A DNA stretch of 64,000 nucleotides. Source: Sthenelais limicola. Its lineage: Eukaryota; Annelida; Polychaeta; Phyllodocida; Sigalionidae. Location: contig OW804094.1 in the NCBI GenBank assembly GCA_942159475.1, positions 8,811,555 through 8,875,554 on the forward strand, given 5' to 3'. The notes below the pieces were generated by a model. It was not told the DNA's origin. It ran no database searches and saw nothing but the letters and a program-made list of their open reading frames with translations. Positions 40,255 through 50,864 of this stretch are shown one piece after another (position 1 is the stretch's first letter; each line of letters opens with the position of its first letter). Position numbers and translations under genes: made by a program.

Positions 40255-40820
40255 CTGTAGAAGTATATACAATATGTTTGTGAGAATGCTGATGGTGCAT
40301 TACAATATGTAGAACTATATGTAGAAGTATATACAATGTTTTTACAATGTATATACAATGTGTTTCAGGAAAATTGGTCATAAGTTGCAAAAAATGGATT
40401 TTGAGAGATCATTATATTTGAAAAGATGAGATCAAGCCGATTCCAATGATAGTAAACAATCTAATAATCAAATAAGTAATTCTAGATTATAAGTTTGATA
40501 TTTTCGTTTTAAAAAAAAAGTTTCGAATATTTGTGGGGGTAAATAAACAGTAAAGTAACTAAATGTAGTCGATATGAGGACCTTCAAAACAAAAGGATAT
40601 ATTACATAGATTGTCCTGCAATTTGATACATCGACTGATATGGCTATAAGTGATAAACCCCCCAAAAATTAGAACATTCCAATAATGTGATCTTGTGAAA
40701 AAAACACTTTAAAAAATATCAATTTTGCGACTTATGACTCATTTTCCTGAAACACATCACAATTATGTAGAAGTACATACAATATGTTTGTGAGAATGCT
40801 GATGGTGCATTACAATATGT
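40255..40820 (+). repeat. 56-bp direct repeat flanking a family A copy
   Basis: GTAGAAGTATATACAATATG and TTGTGAGAATGCTGATGG occur at 40258-40311 and again at 40766-40819, with the family A copy 40356-40761 between. The second unit leads into another family A copy. Confidence 0.85.
40356..40761 (-). mobile_element. Family A MITE, near full length
   Basis: Starts AATGTGTTTCAGGAAAATTG and ends ATTTTCCTGAAACACATCAC plus A. Confidence 0.9.
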
Positions 40821-41169
40821 GATGTGTTTCAGGAAAATGAGTCCCAATGAGTTTTAGAAAAATGAGTCACAAGATGCAATAATTGGATCTTGAGATATAA
40901 CCATATTTGAAAAGATAAAATCAAGCCGATTTTTTCAATGATAGTAAACATTAGGTAAAGTAGCTAAATAAATTCTATAGGATGACCTAAGAAATGCATG
41001 AATATATTTAATCCACTGCCCCGAAATTTGGTACTTAGATTTATATGACTAAAGGTGCTAAACTCTGCAAGGATCAGAACATTACAAAATAGAGATCTTG
41101 TAAAAAATGACACTTTAAAAAATAAGCTTTTTGCGACTTGTGACTCATTTTCCAGAAACAGTACGTCAC
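40817..41169 (-). mobile_element. Family A MITE with duplicated left end
   Basis: The left end is stuttered: GGAAAATGAGTC, CCAATGAGTTTTAG, then AAAAATGAGTCACAAG, so two AP-1-like cores lie side by side. Internal deletion after GTAAACATTAG. Right end diverged (AACAGTACGTCACC). Confidence 0.85.
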
Positions 41170-41280
41170 CTCCATGTATTGGCCTTACAAGAACTATACT
41201 TGAACGTATTTCAGGAGCATGAATAGATCGATCTCCTCCTTGTAGCAATTGATACTGTTGACATTCATTCTGCATTATAT

Positions 41281-41514
41281 GGGTCAGATCTTCAGAAAAT
41301 GCACAATTCGCCTTCACTAATTCTCTCAAATAACCCACGTTTGAGACAGAAATCAGCTTCAGAATGCAGTTTAACATAGGAAAACTGATGCCATAATCAA
41401 TGTGACACCAAATGTACTCAGATATACCCGGTATTCATTATTTTTCAGCCTAATTTAGGAGAATTTCCTAAGTTTGTAGAGCTGCCAATTGTACAATTTC
41501 CGAAAATCTGACCC
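41281..41514 (-). mobile_element. Family B MITE, TSD ATAT
   Basis: Flanked by ATAT on both sides (41277-41280, 41515-41518). Ends GGGTCAGATCTTCAG and CCGAAAATCTGACCC. Confidence 0.92.
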
Positions 41515-41612
41515 ATATTCTAGCCTGACCCGAATCCTTACTCTGGCCTATTATTTGTAAATCTGTATCTGCTGCGGTGGTCGTACAAAGACCCTGCTTG
41601 ACCAGAGCAGAA

Positions 41613-41847
41613 GGGTCAGATTTTCAGTAAATGCACAATCTACAGCTCTACACATCTCTCAAATTCCGCTCAATTAGAGTGAAAACTGATAAATACTAGG
41701 TATATCTGAGTGTATTCTGTGTTGTATTAATTCAATAAACATGTCTGGTCATGTTGAACTGTATTTTGAACATGATTTTTGCCTTAAATGTGGGTTTTTT
41801 GAGAGGATTGGTGAACGCGAATTGTACATTTTCATAAAATCAGACCC
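41613..41847 (+). mobile_element. Family B MITE, TSD AGAA
   Basis: Flanked by AGAA on both sides (41609-41612, 41848-41851), a non-palindromic duplication that supports a true 4-bp target. Subtype with TCAATAAACATGTCTGGTC. Confidence 0.95.
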
Positions 41848-42061
41848 AGAAGCTATGGATAGGCAGGGGTCAGCTGAGGGGATGGGCCAAATGATGGGAC
41901 AGGTCGGATAATTGATGAGCCCCACCGTCCCCTGCTCATTCTCCTGCATTCTTGGCCAACAGCCTGTACATGTTTCTATTCAAGCTATCATATGCTACTT
42001 TCTAGGGCATCAATCTCTATCGCTCACTCCCTATCTCCCTCCCTCTCTTTACCTCCCCCAG

Positions 42062-42158
42062 GCCTGTCATTCTATGAATACATTGTAACATGGCTTGGAC
42101 AAGGTGTTTCAACAACTGCGGACATTGCTGGATCGTCTTGGGAGGCTGGATGGCATAT
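42062..42158 (+). other. Weak exon-like segment beside a duplicated block
   Basis: CTCTTTACCTCCCCCAG ends at about 42061. The following frame reads LSFYEYIVTWLGQGVS and continues to 42158. GACAAG then GTGTTT could be a donor. The segment AAGGTGTTTCAACAACTG is also the left edge of the duplicated block at 42392 and 43354, which weakens the coding reading. Confidence 0.2.
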
Positions 42159-42393
42159 GGGTCAGATTTTCCAGAACATGTACAACTGGCAGCTGTACAC
42201 AATTAGTAAATTCTGCTAAATTAGGCTGTATTTTGGTCAATACTAGGTAAATTCAAGTATATTTGGCATTGCATTGATTCTAGCAATCTGTTGAATAGGT
42301 TGAATTGTATTTTGAACTTTATTTTTGTCTGAATTTGGGTTATTTGAGAGGATTGATGAAGACGAATTGTACATTTTCAAAAAATCTGATACC
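42159..42393 (+). mobile_element. Family B MITE
   Basis: Left end GGGTCAGATTTTCCAG; right end decayed (AAAAAATCTGATACC). Subtype with ATAGGTTGAATTGTATTTT. Confidence 0.85.
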
Positions 42394-42470
42394 AAGGTGT
42401 TTCAACAACAGTGGGCATTGCTGGATATGCACTGGCTCCAAGCAGCTTAGGTTTTAACCATCTCTCTATG

Positions 42471-42826
42471 GATCAGATTTTCAGAAAATGGACAAAATGC
42501 TACTATATTAAAGTTAATAAACTTGGTACAATTATTAGGTTGGTCCAGGGAGATCTGATAAGGCAGAGGCAGTCATCCTAATTATGAGTGATGTAATTCG
42601 AAGGTATAAGATTCAGAATAAAAATGAAAAGTATAATTAATTCGATAACTTCTGTTAAATTAGACAGAAAAATGATAAATAATGGGTATGTCAGAGTATC
42701 TTTGACATTGTATTGATTACAAATATCTCTTTTATTGCGTTAGACTGCCTTTTGAACGTCACTTCTCCCTTAAATGTGGGTTTCTTGAGAGAATGGGTGA
42801 AGGTACATTTTCTGACAATCTGACCC
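42471..42826 (+). mobile_element. Family B MITE with about 120-bp extra segment
   Basis: Ends GATCAGATTTTCAG and CTGACAATCTGACCC. After the first 30 bp it holds an extra stretch (42500-42630) absent from the paralogous copy at 43431-43665. Subtype with TTAAATTAGACAGAAAAATG. Confidence 0.85.
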
Positions 42827-43120
42827 ACACTTGTCATGTGCTATCAATTTCTTCATCCATCAATCAATGAATGTCATGTTGTTTTAACAAGCTGTCTCTT
42901 GTTCATGCTTCTCCCATGGCTGGTACTCCATTATCTCCTCGACTTTACTTATTTATTTGATACTTTGGCGTTGTCCTTTTGGAAGTCTTTCTATAAACTT
43001 TTCTAGCATATTTTCCTCGTGAGAATTACGCAAGTATTAAAGTTGATGTTCTCGTGATTGAGATGAAGGAGGTGGTATTTAGTGGTGGAAGGTGAATAGT
43101 CTTGGGGGGCTGGTTGACAT

Positions 43121-43355
43121 GGGTCATACTTTCAGAAATGTACAATTGGAAGCTGTACACATTTAGCAAATTCTGCTAAATTAGGCTGTATTTTGATCAA
43201 TACTAGGTAAATTCGAGTATATTCAGCATTGCATTGATTCTAGCAATATGTTTGGTTAGGTTGAACTGTTTTTTTAAATTTATTTTCGTCTAAAATTTGG
43301 GTTATTTGCAAGGATTGATGAGGACAACTTGCACATTTTCTAAAATCCAGACCCC
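43121..43355 (+). mobile_element. Family B MITE
   Basis: GGGTCATACTTTCAG to CTAAAATCCAGACCCC. Subtype with GGTTAGGTTGAACTGT. Confidence 0.85.
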
Positions 43356-43430
43356 AAGGTGTTTCAACAACTGTGTACATTGCTGGATCTGCACTGGCTT
43401 CAGCAGCTTAGGTTTAAACCCATTTTCTAC

Positions 43431-43665
43431 GGGTCAGATTTTCAGAAAAGTGACAATCAGCAGCTCTACACATTTGATAACTTCTGTTAAATTAGACAGA
43501 AAAAGTGATAAATAATGGGCATATCAGAGTATCTGTGGCATTGTGTTGATTAAAAATATATCTTTTATTATGTTAAACTGCATTTTGTACCTCAGTTTCA
43601 CTTAAAGTGAGGCTATTTCAGAGAATGGGTGAAGATGAATTGTACACTTTCTGACAATCTGACCC
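43431..43665 (+). mobile_element. Family B MITE
   Basis: Paralogue of 42471-42826 within the tandem duplication. Clean right end CTGACAATCTGACCC. Confidence 0.9.
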
Positions 43666-43972
43666 ACATAATATATTCACTTGTCATGTGCTATCAATTT
43701 CTTCATCCATCAATCAATGAATGTCATGTTGTTTTAACAAGCTGTCTCTTGGTCATGCTTCTCCCATGGCTGGTACTCCATTATCTCCTCGACTTTACTT
43801 ATTTATTTGATACTTTAGCGTTGTCCTTTTTGAGGTTTTTCTATCAACTTGTCTAGCATATTTTCCTCATGAGAATTAACCGAGTAGTAAAGTTTATTTT
43901 CCCGTGATTGAGATGAAGGGGGTGGTACTGAGTGGTGAAGGATGAATAGTCTTGGTAGGCTGGTTGACATAG

Positions 43973-44203
43973 GGGTCAGATTTTCAGAAAATGCACAATC
44001 TACAGTTCTACACATCAAATTCTGCTAAATTAGTGTGAAAACTGATAAATACTAGGTATATCTGAGTGTATTCCGTATTGTATTTATTCAATAAATCTGT
44101 TTGATTGTGTTTAACTGTATTTTGAACCTGATTTTCGTCCTAAATTTGGGTTATTTGAGAAGGTTGGGGAAGGCGAATTGTACATTTTCTGACAACCTGA
44201 CCC
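43973..44203 (+). mobile_element. Family B MITE abutting family A
   Basis: GGGTCAGATTTTCAG to CTGACAACCTGACCC. Followed after two bases by a family A start (TGTGATTTC at 44206). Confidence 0.9.
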
Positions 44204-44205
44204 AT

Positions 44206-44591
44206 ATGTGATTTCTTGTGACGCAAAAAAAAGATTTTGTAATGTTATTATATTTGAAAAGATGAGATCAAGTGGATTCCAACGGTATTAGAGTCTAATA
44301 ATCTAATAAGTATTTCTAGATTTTACGTTTGATATTTTCAGTTTTGAATAAAAAGTTTCTAATATTTCTCGGGGGCAATAAACAGTAAAGTAACTAAATA
44401 TACTCCATATGAGGACCTTTAAAACGAAAGGATATATTACATAGATTGTCCTGACATTTGAGACATCGATCGATCTCACTATAAGCGATAAACTCCCCAA
44501 AAATCAGAACATTCCAATAAAGTGATCTTGTAAAATAAACACTTTGGAAAATACCATTTTGGCGACTTGTGACACTTGTGACACGTCACAT
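44206..44591 (-). mobile_element. Family A MITE, left end shortened
   Basis: Left end TGTGATTTCTTGTGACGC has lost the AP-1-like core. Right end GACTTGTGACACTTGTGACA then CGTCACA, also altered. Confidence 0.85.
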
Positions 44592-45335
44592 ATATGTCTG
44601 TGGCTACCATTTACATCATGCTTCTTATAACAAGTCTTTATATATGTTGGTTTAGGTCTGTCCCCTAAGGCCAAATATCCTGGGCCATCAGCGTAAACAA
44701 ACTTAATGGCTGGCTATGGGAAATCAAGGTCAGCTAAGAAGACTAACAACTAGTTTCGATCGAAAAACAATATTTCTTCCTGATAACTGCGTCATGCTGG
44801 CTTGTACCATATGCCAAGACACTTCCAATTATCCAAGATATATGATTTTTTGTATACGGACGCGCCATGGTGCAATTTTAATAATGAAGCTTTTAAAAAA
44901 AGAATCTTTGGTAGATTTGAATCTTTTACAGGCATTGATTTGAAAGGCTGAACGTATAGCATCTACAATTGCTGAATATATTATTCTTAAAATTGTGATA
45001 ACTATCTATCTATATTTGATGAAAATATTTAGAAGATAAAAGTTGATGTATATAATTATGTTGTGATATGAGTAGAGAATGTATCGACAAAATGGAAGGA
45101 ATGAAACAATCATAAATTCTCTCAATCATGAATTTATGAATCTCTGAATTAGTTATCAGAAATAAAATGAAATGTGTATAATTGTATAATACAACGGAAA
45201 ATGGTAAATGATCAGGTTACTGCCGAAATCCACAAAATGTACCTGTATATGGATTAATAAATCAGTCAAATCAGTCAAATCAAATCGTTTTACATAGTCA
45301 TTTGACTATTATTAAACGCAAAGTGGAAATACCAC
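44592..45335. other. Unassigned spacer
   Basis: A 75-codon plus-strand frame (44716-44943) has a mixed composition with CTICQDT but no recognised domain. Nothing else was seen. Confidence 0.4.
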
Positions 45336-45568
45336 GGTCAGATTTTCAGAAAATGTACAATTGGCAGCTGTACAGATTTAGTAAAATCTGCTAAATTAGG
45401 CTGCAATTTGGCCAATACTTTTTAAATTTGAGTATATTCAGCATTGCATTGATTCTAGCAATCTGTTTGGTTAGGTTGAACTGTCTTTTTAACTTTATTT
45501 CTGTCAGAAATGGGGGTTATTTGAGAGGATTGGTGAAGATAAATTGTACATTTTCTGGCAACTTCATG
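45336..45568 (+). mobile_element. Family B MITE, right end decayed
   Basis: CGGTCAGATTTTCAG, GGCAGCTGTACAGATTTAG, then the GATTCTAGCAATCTG subtype. Ends CATTTTCTGGCAACTTC. Confidence 0.85.
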
Positions 45569-46138
45569 AGCACAACCCACCGCTATCCGTTAGGATAGCA
45601 TTTGCAATGCTTATATAATCACGTGACCGGTTGACCTCCCGAGAGGACAAACGACTATGTACCGACACTGTCTTCCGAACCTCTGTTTCAGTGTTTTTTA
45701 TTTTTCGGGAACTTTCTAACCAGAAGCTAGACTCACCCAAGAGCAGCCAAGTTCAAACGGGAACATGTGTCATTTACTGATAAAATACAAAGTTATCGCT
45801 TACCGAAGATTCCAAGCGAGTGCAGTCAAGCATAACAAAATAACAAAAACAAGCAGAGGGAGAAAGGTTCATGGCCCAGCCGCAGGGCGGGGCGCAGGGA
45901 ACAGCCGCTTAGTTTCATCAATTGACACCAGGGGCGCTGTTCACTGACTGAGCAGTGAACAGCGCCGAGGCCCGGGTGAGACGGCTGGGTGGAGGTGGAG
46001 GGGAGTTCGTATAAAAACAATATTAGGCGTTCAGATCTTCAGAAATATAACCAAACTATTAAAACAATTCAATTCAAGGCGGTACACTTTCTGGATCTGC
46101 ACTGGCTCCAACAGCGTTGGTTTTAATCCTCGCTCTAT
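45569..46138. other. GC-richer spacer with perfect hairpin
   Basis: 45850-46010 is clearly richer in G+C than the surroundings (GCCGCAGGGCGGGGCGC, GAGGCCCGGGTGAG). It holds a perfect 14-bp stem: GGCGCTGTTCACTG (45933-45946), loop ACTGAG, CAGTGAACAGCGCC (45953-45966). The open frames on both strands are short and unrecognised. From about 46083 the sequence matches the duplicated block of 42.4 kb. Confidence 0.5.
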
Positions 46139-46348
46139 GGGTCAGATTTTCAAAAAATCAGCAGCTCGACACATTTAATAAGTTCTGCTAAATTAGACAT
46201 AAAAATTATAAATAATGGGTATATCAGACTATCTTTGGCATCTGTTTGATTAGGTTAAACTGAATTTTGAACCTGATTCATGTATTAAATCTCGGTTTTT
46301 TGAGAGGATTTGTGAAGACGAATTGTACATTTGCTAACGATTTCACCC
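46139..46348 (+). mobile_element. Family B MITE with block flank
   Basis: GGGTCAGATTTTCAAAAAAT to CTAACGATTTCACCC. The left flank (GGATCTGCACTGGCTCC) is the same as beside the copies at 42471 and 43431. Confidence 0.8.
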
Positions 46349-46746
46349 ACAGAAGCTTAACTCTTATAAACAGGGGAGAGTTGTCTAATGGCTGCGGGGA
46401 AGAACCCTAATGGTGAACTATGTAGCAGAGCAGTAATTGGTGGTGGATCGGTAATGAGGGAGGGAGAGGGAGACAGGGCAGCAACATGCATCGTATATCA
46501 ATAGTTACTGTGTAAATCACGCTCCTATTACTACGGATCAGCATATCAAGGTATGTACAAGCAAGCTAAATCTTTTAATTGAAAATATTTAGAAATACAA
46601 TTGGAATTTTGGAATCGGTCAAAACTCTTATAGCTGTCAAGCCATATTGGGAGTCGCCAGGCTATATTGGGAGTGGGTAGTAGTATTTGAAGCGGGTAGT
46701 GGTATTTGGAGCTGGGTAGTGGTATTTGAAAAAGATATCATAAATG
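46349..46746. other. Unassigned spacer
   Basis: Small repeats of ATATTGGGAGT and GGGTAGTGGTATTTG lie near 46645-46730; otherwise nothing. Confidence 0.4.
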
Positions 46747-46901
46747 GTGTTTTTCAGAAAAATGAGTCACAAGTCACAAAGTTGATATCTTGCGAAGTGC
46801 TTTCATTACAAGATTTCTTCATTGAAATGTTCTGATATTTGGTGGGTTTAGCACTTATAGTCATATAAATTTATGTAACTAATTTCAGAAATTGTATTAA
46901 T
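46747..46901 (+). mobile_element. Family A MITE, left-end fragment
   Basis: GTGTTTTTCAGAAAAATGAG with AAGTCACAAAGTTGATATC. Lost after TTTCAGAAATTGTATTA. Confidence 0.8.
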
Positions 46902-47066
46902 AGTAAAATAGTCATTTAAGAACAAAATTGTAATTTTGTCAACGAAATAGTTATTTTGTTCATTCAGCAACCAATTTTTGTGTACAAAATGAATTTTGTG
47001 CAAAATCGACTTTGGGTCTGCTCGAAATTCATTTAGTAAATTTTGTTCTTAAATGACCATTTTGTT
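46902..47066. repeat. AT-rich foldback
   Basis: AATAGTCATTTAAGAACAAA (about 46907-46926) is inverted at about 47041-47063 (TTTGTTCTTAAATGACCAT). In between, ATTTTGT/ACAAAAT motifs repeat. Looks like a small foldback inserted at the end of the family A fragment. Confidence 0.65.
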
Positions 47067-47420
47067 AACGAAAATCGATAATAATCAACGAAATTGTCAG
47101 GTTGACGCTTGGTGCCCCCTAGTGTAAGAGGTGGTTATCTCCCGCGGGTAGCAATTTCGTATCATTGCATATCAAGAATGTGACTTGCATCAGTCTGACA
47201 TGACTCATGGTATCGCTTGGTAACGAGACACGAAATTGCAAGATTCCAGAGGCAAAGCAAATGTGTTTAATCTAATTTCACTAATGTCAGCGCTCCAAAT
47301 TCCAAGAATCGTAGCTAAACCAGGCATCAGTTCCTTGCTAAGCTATCTCCCCTTGCTTCCTTGCCTTGCTTGTAGGAATACAAATTAGCATTGTCTGTAT
47401 AGCAAATTCCATCCCTAAAT
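47067..47420. other. Spacer with CTCF-like motif
   Basis: GGTGCCCCCTAGTGT (47111-47125) is, on the minus strand, one base from the animal CTCF core. CGAAATTG/CAATTTCG pairs recur around it (47090-47160). No gene. Confidence 0.35.
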
Positions 47421-47602
47421 GTGATGTGTTACGTGAAAATGAGTCGACAGAAAATGTACAATTCGTCACATCACACACATCCTCTCAGATAAATCTGTTT
47501 TGGTTATGTTGAACTGTTTTTTTAACCTGACTTTTGTCTTAAATTTGGGTTATTTGAGAGGATTGGTGAACGCGAATTGTACAGTTGCTGGCCATTTGAC
47601 CA
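47421..47602 (+). mobile_element. Family A start fused to family B body
   Basis: TGTGATGTGTTACGTGAAAA TGAGTCG is the family A left tip. It switches within the next base to ACAGAAAATGTACAATTCG of family B, which continues to GCTGGCCATTTGACC. A hybrid junction. Confidence 0.75.
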
Positions 47603-47969
47603 ATATTGGGATGCAAGTGATACAAGTTCAGCTGTATAACTTTCATTTTAGTTCGATGACCCTCTATTTTCTTAATTGGGAGGGTATAGAATTATATGTC
47701 AGCAATGTATATCCAGATTTTAATGGAAATTGCATAAATCAATCATCTCTTATTTGGGGAAATTCAGGAAATTATCGTTTTCCCATAGGCTTCTATAACG
47801 AACAGTAGTACATTTCAGAGGTCCCTGAAACAAAAACTAATTCAATGACGTATGGTTTTGGGGGGCTTTGTGGGTTCTTTGCTCCTGATGAAACGTATCA
47901 CAATTTTGGGGTAATAAAACCTTTTCACACAAAAAAGAAAAAGTTATGAAACTCCTATTGGGATGCAAG

Positions 47970-48290
47970 TGTTGTTGGAATATTCTAAATTTTGAGGTCC
48001 TTAATGCCGCTAGTAATATCAATACATATACCAAATTTCAAGACAATGTATTGAATATATCCATGCATTTTTAAGGTCATCCTATAGAGTATATTTAGGT
48101 ATTTTATTAGTAATTATCCTCCCAAAAATATCAATAACTTTTTTTTAAAAAAATAAAGATATCAAACTTATAATAGAAACAATACTTAGATGTCCTTTAT
48201 GTTTACCACCATTAGAATTGGCTTGAGCTCATCTTTTCAAATATGGTGATATCTCAAAATCCATTTTCCTGAAACACATCCCATGGGGTT
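47970..48290 (+). mobile_element. Family A MITE, left tip missing
   Basis: From TTGTTGGAATATTCTAAATT to TCTCAAAATCCATTTTCCTG and AAACACATCCCA. The TTTTGCGACTTATGACTCA block is deleted. Confidence 0.85.
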
Positions 48291-48502
48291 TGGGGGCTTT
48301 TGGGTTCCCACAACCACGTTCCTTGCTCCTGGTGAACTATATTACAATACTGTGCAATTCTCGGGAATAATAAAACCTTTTCACGAACACAAAAAAAAGT
48401 TGGCATGCAAGTGATAGACTGCATCTGAGAGCAGTACATTGGAACCAATCCCTGCCTATTTGGGCAATCTCCCCTTACTATGTCTCTCCTCTCAGGGCCA
48501 TT

Positions 48503-48893
48503 TGTGATCCGTTTTAGAAAAATTAGTCATAAGTCGCAAAAAATGGATTTTGAGATATCACCATATTTGAAAAGATGAGATCAAGGTGAATCCAATGATA
48601 GTAAACACTGGGATACTTAAAGTGTATTTCTATATTTTTAAGTTTGATATTTCTATTTTTGAAAAAAAAAGTTTTGCGATGTTTCTGGATGGGTAATGTA
48701 AAGTAACTAAATATACTCCATACAAAGGCCTTCAAAACGCAATCATATATCTAATACAATGTCCCGAAATTTGTTGGATTTATACGACAATAAGTGCTAA
48801 ACCCTCTAAAAACCAGAGCATTTCAATAAGAGATCTTGTGGAAAAAAACAATTTGAAAAATATCAATTTTGCGATTTGGGACTCATTTTCCTA
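48503..48893 (-). mobile_element. Family A MITE, right tip missing
   Basis: TGTGATCCGTTTTAGAAAAA (subtype start) to GATTTGGGACTCATTTTCCT, then straight into unit K. Confidence 0.9.
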
Positions 48894-49018
48894 TAAAGAA
48901 AAAGTTATGAAACTCCTATTGGGATGGAAGTGATAGGCTGCATCTGAGAGCACAGTGGTAGCAATCCCTGCCTATTTGGCCAATCTCCCTTTACTCTGTC
49001 CCTCCTCTCAGACCCATA

Positions 49019-49292
49019 TTTCCCCATCATTTCCAACACTTATTTTATTACTTAGGAGGCCCGAGCAGCTCCTATGAGCTCACTGTGAGTCTCTGCACTC
49101 ACCAAAAGGCAATATCTAACAAGCCGTATCACATTTGTACCGCGCAGCCAGTGCAGAATTTCCCCCACTTTCATTCAATGAGGGAATTGCGTTCTAAGTA
49201 TAACGACTCTTTCGTGAGAGTTGGCCCCATGGCAGTTATGGGCTTTGTGAGATATATATGACAGAATATATATATGAAAGCATATATATGTG
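49019..49292. other. Unassigned spacer
   Basis: An ATAT-rich stretch near 49250-49290 precedes a family A start; nothing else. Confidence 0.4.
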
Positions 49293-49600
49293 TATGATGT
49301 GTTTCAGGAAAATGAGTCGCTAGTCGCAAAATTGATATTTTCCAAAGTGATTTATTCACAGGATCTCTTAGTTGGAATGTTTGTCATTTTGGGGTATCCA
49401 ATTTTCCAAGTCGTATTCATATATGTACCAAAAGTCAAAACCGTGTAGTAAATATATGCATGTATTTCGTAGCTCATCCATAGAGTAAATTTTGGTAATC
49501 TCCAAGTAATTTGCCCATCTAGAGAAGGAAATAGAAATATCAAACATAAAATATAGAAGTACTTATTAGATGTCCTAATGTTTACCATCATTGAAATCTA
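49293..49600 (+). mobile_element. Family A MITE, right end missing
   Basis: TATGATGTGTTTCAGGAAAA to AATGTTTACCATCATTGAAA. The CTAGTCGCAAAA variant is present in the left repeat. Confidence 0.85.
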
Positions 49601-50015
49601 TCACACTGACTCTTGATGTAATCTTGCTGTGTGATATAATAGCACACGTGTGACTATTCTCCTTCAAACATACATTTACTTTACATTTACTCTGTGATGG
49701 GTCAGCGCATAGCAGCCAATGGGAGACACGCAGACTCGCTACAGGGTAACAAGCGCGGTCTGTAGTACCATAAGTGCATGCAAAATTCCCCAGAATCTGA
49801 CTCAAAATGGACTAATATACTATAGAGTGTAGGTGGAAGGGGGTCCACATATGGTGGTGCTGCCCCTGGAAACCTGCAGTTGCTAAGTAGAGCCTGATCA
49901 GCTCTGCTGGGACACCAGGTACAGTCTAAGCCCTGAAACCTGGCAAGAGGAAGACTGCTGATGAAGCAGTTAAAAGGCAATAAGAAGCATGCATTACAAT
50001 AACTATATATATATA
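49601..50015. other. Unassigned spacer
   Basis: A 116-codon minus-strand frame (49702-50052) starts inside the next family A copy and has no domain. GCCTGATCAG and GGGACACCAGGTACAGTC (49886-49927) faintly recall 5S rRNA box C; too weak to call. Confidence 0.35.
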
Positions 50016-50361
50016 TGTCATGTGTTAAAAGGAAATGAGTCACAAGTCGCAAAACATGGATTTTGAGATATCAGCATTATTTGAAAAGATGAGATCAAGG
50101 TGATTCCAATAATAGTAAATAGTAGGACATCTAATGAGTGTTTCTATATTTTAAGTTTGAAAGTAAGTAAAGATTAAGAATCAAATAAAGATTTTTACTT
50201 AATTATTTGCAATATTTCTAGGTTGGAAATTTGGTAAATGTATATTCATGCTACAAACAGCGTTAAACACTCGAAAAATGAGAACATTCCCACAAAGTCC
50301 TTATACAAATAAAATATATCAATGTTACGATTTGTGACTCATTTCCCTGTCATACATTACA
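50016..50361 (-). mobile_element. Family A MITE, full ends, internal changes
   Basis: TGTCATGTGTTAAAAGGAAA to CCCTGTCATACATTACA. About 50 bp of the middle is replaced by AAGATTAAGAATCAAATAAA. Confidence 0.85.
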
Positions 50362-50629
50362 AATGTGCGACTAATTAGAAGAATATTCCATTTTCAGGCA
50401 GGAGTGCTATAGATCTGTTCTTATTCCATATACCCAGCCATATCTACCTACCTTGGCAGGGGTGGAAGAAGGAGTAATAGTCTAGTGTAGAGAACACAAT
50501 GTCTAGAATGCCCCACCGGTATGTACCTTCCATATCCATCAATGTCTGTGTGATTTATATCATTCCCCTTCCTGTGTGAGGACTGCAGAATAGCCTGGCT
50601 GGTTGCATACCTGATGGTATTTGTGATGG
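50362..50629. other. Unassigned spacer
   Basis: A possible 45-bp minus-strand micro-exon (50527-50571) was considered and not accepted; otherwise nothing. Confidence 0.35.
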
Positions 50630-50864
50630 GGGTCATATTTTCCGAAAATGTACAATTCACTTTCACCAATCCTCTCAAATAAGCCAAATTCCAGATGAAA
50701 ATAACAATTCAAATACAGTTCAACCTAACCAAACAGATTGCTAGAATCAATGCAATGCCAAATATACTCGAATTTACCTAGTATTGACCAAATTCCAGCT
50801 TAATTTAGCAGAATTTACTAAATGTGTACAGCTGCCAATTGTATATTTTCTGAAAATCTGACCC
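50630..50864 (-). mobile_element. Family B MITE
   Basis: GGGTCATATTTTCCG to CTGAAAATCTGACCC. Subtype with AACCTAACCAAACAGATTGC. Confidence 0.9.

Larger units (their letters stand above)
42392..43975 (+). repeat. Tandem segmental duplication, about 0.85-0.96 kb unit
   Basis: Unit 1 (42392-43120) and unit 2 (43354-43972) share GGTGTTTCAACAAC, TGCACTGGCT, a family B copy, then 290 bp of near-identical sequence (TTGTCATGTGCTATC, CTCGACTTTACTTATTTATT, GGCTGGTTGACAT). The first block recurs alone at 42101-42133, and its second half, with a family B copy, at about 46083-46348. Confidence 0.9.
47848..49018 (+). repeat. Triplicated unit K, broken by family A copies
   Basis: Blocks 47848-47969, 48293-48500 and 48895-49018 share GGGGGCTTT, AATAAAACCTTTTCAC, GTTATGAAACTCCTATTGGG, GGCTGCATCTGAGAGCA and TCCCTGCCTATTTGG in varying extents. 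Family A copies lie between them. Confidence 0.8.

Noticed and set aside
49830..49935. 5S rRNA-like sequence
   Set aside because: Only GCCTGATCAG and GGGACACCAGGTACAGT resemble 5S; the rest cannot be aligned by eye.
50527..50571. 45-bp minus-strand micro-exon with NDINHTDIDGYG
   Set aside because: Splice sites are plausible but the piece is too short to separate from chance, and no neighbouring exon was found.
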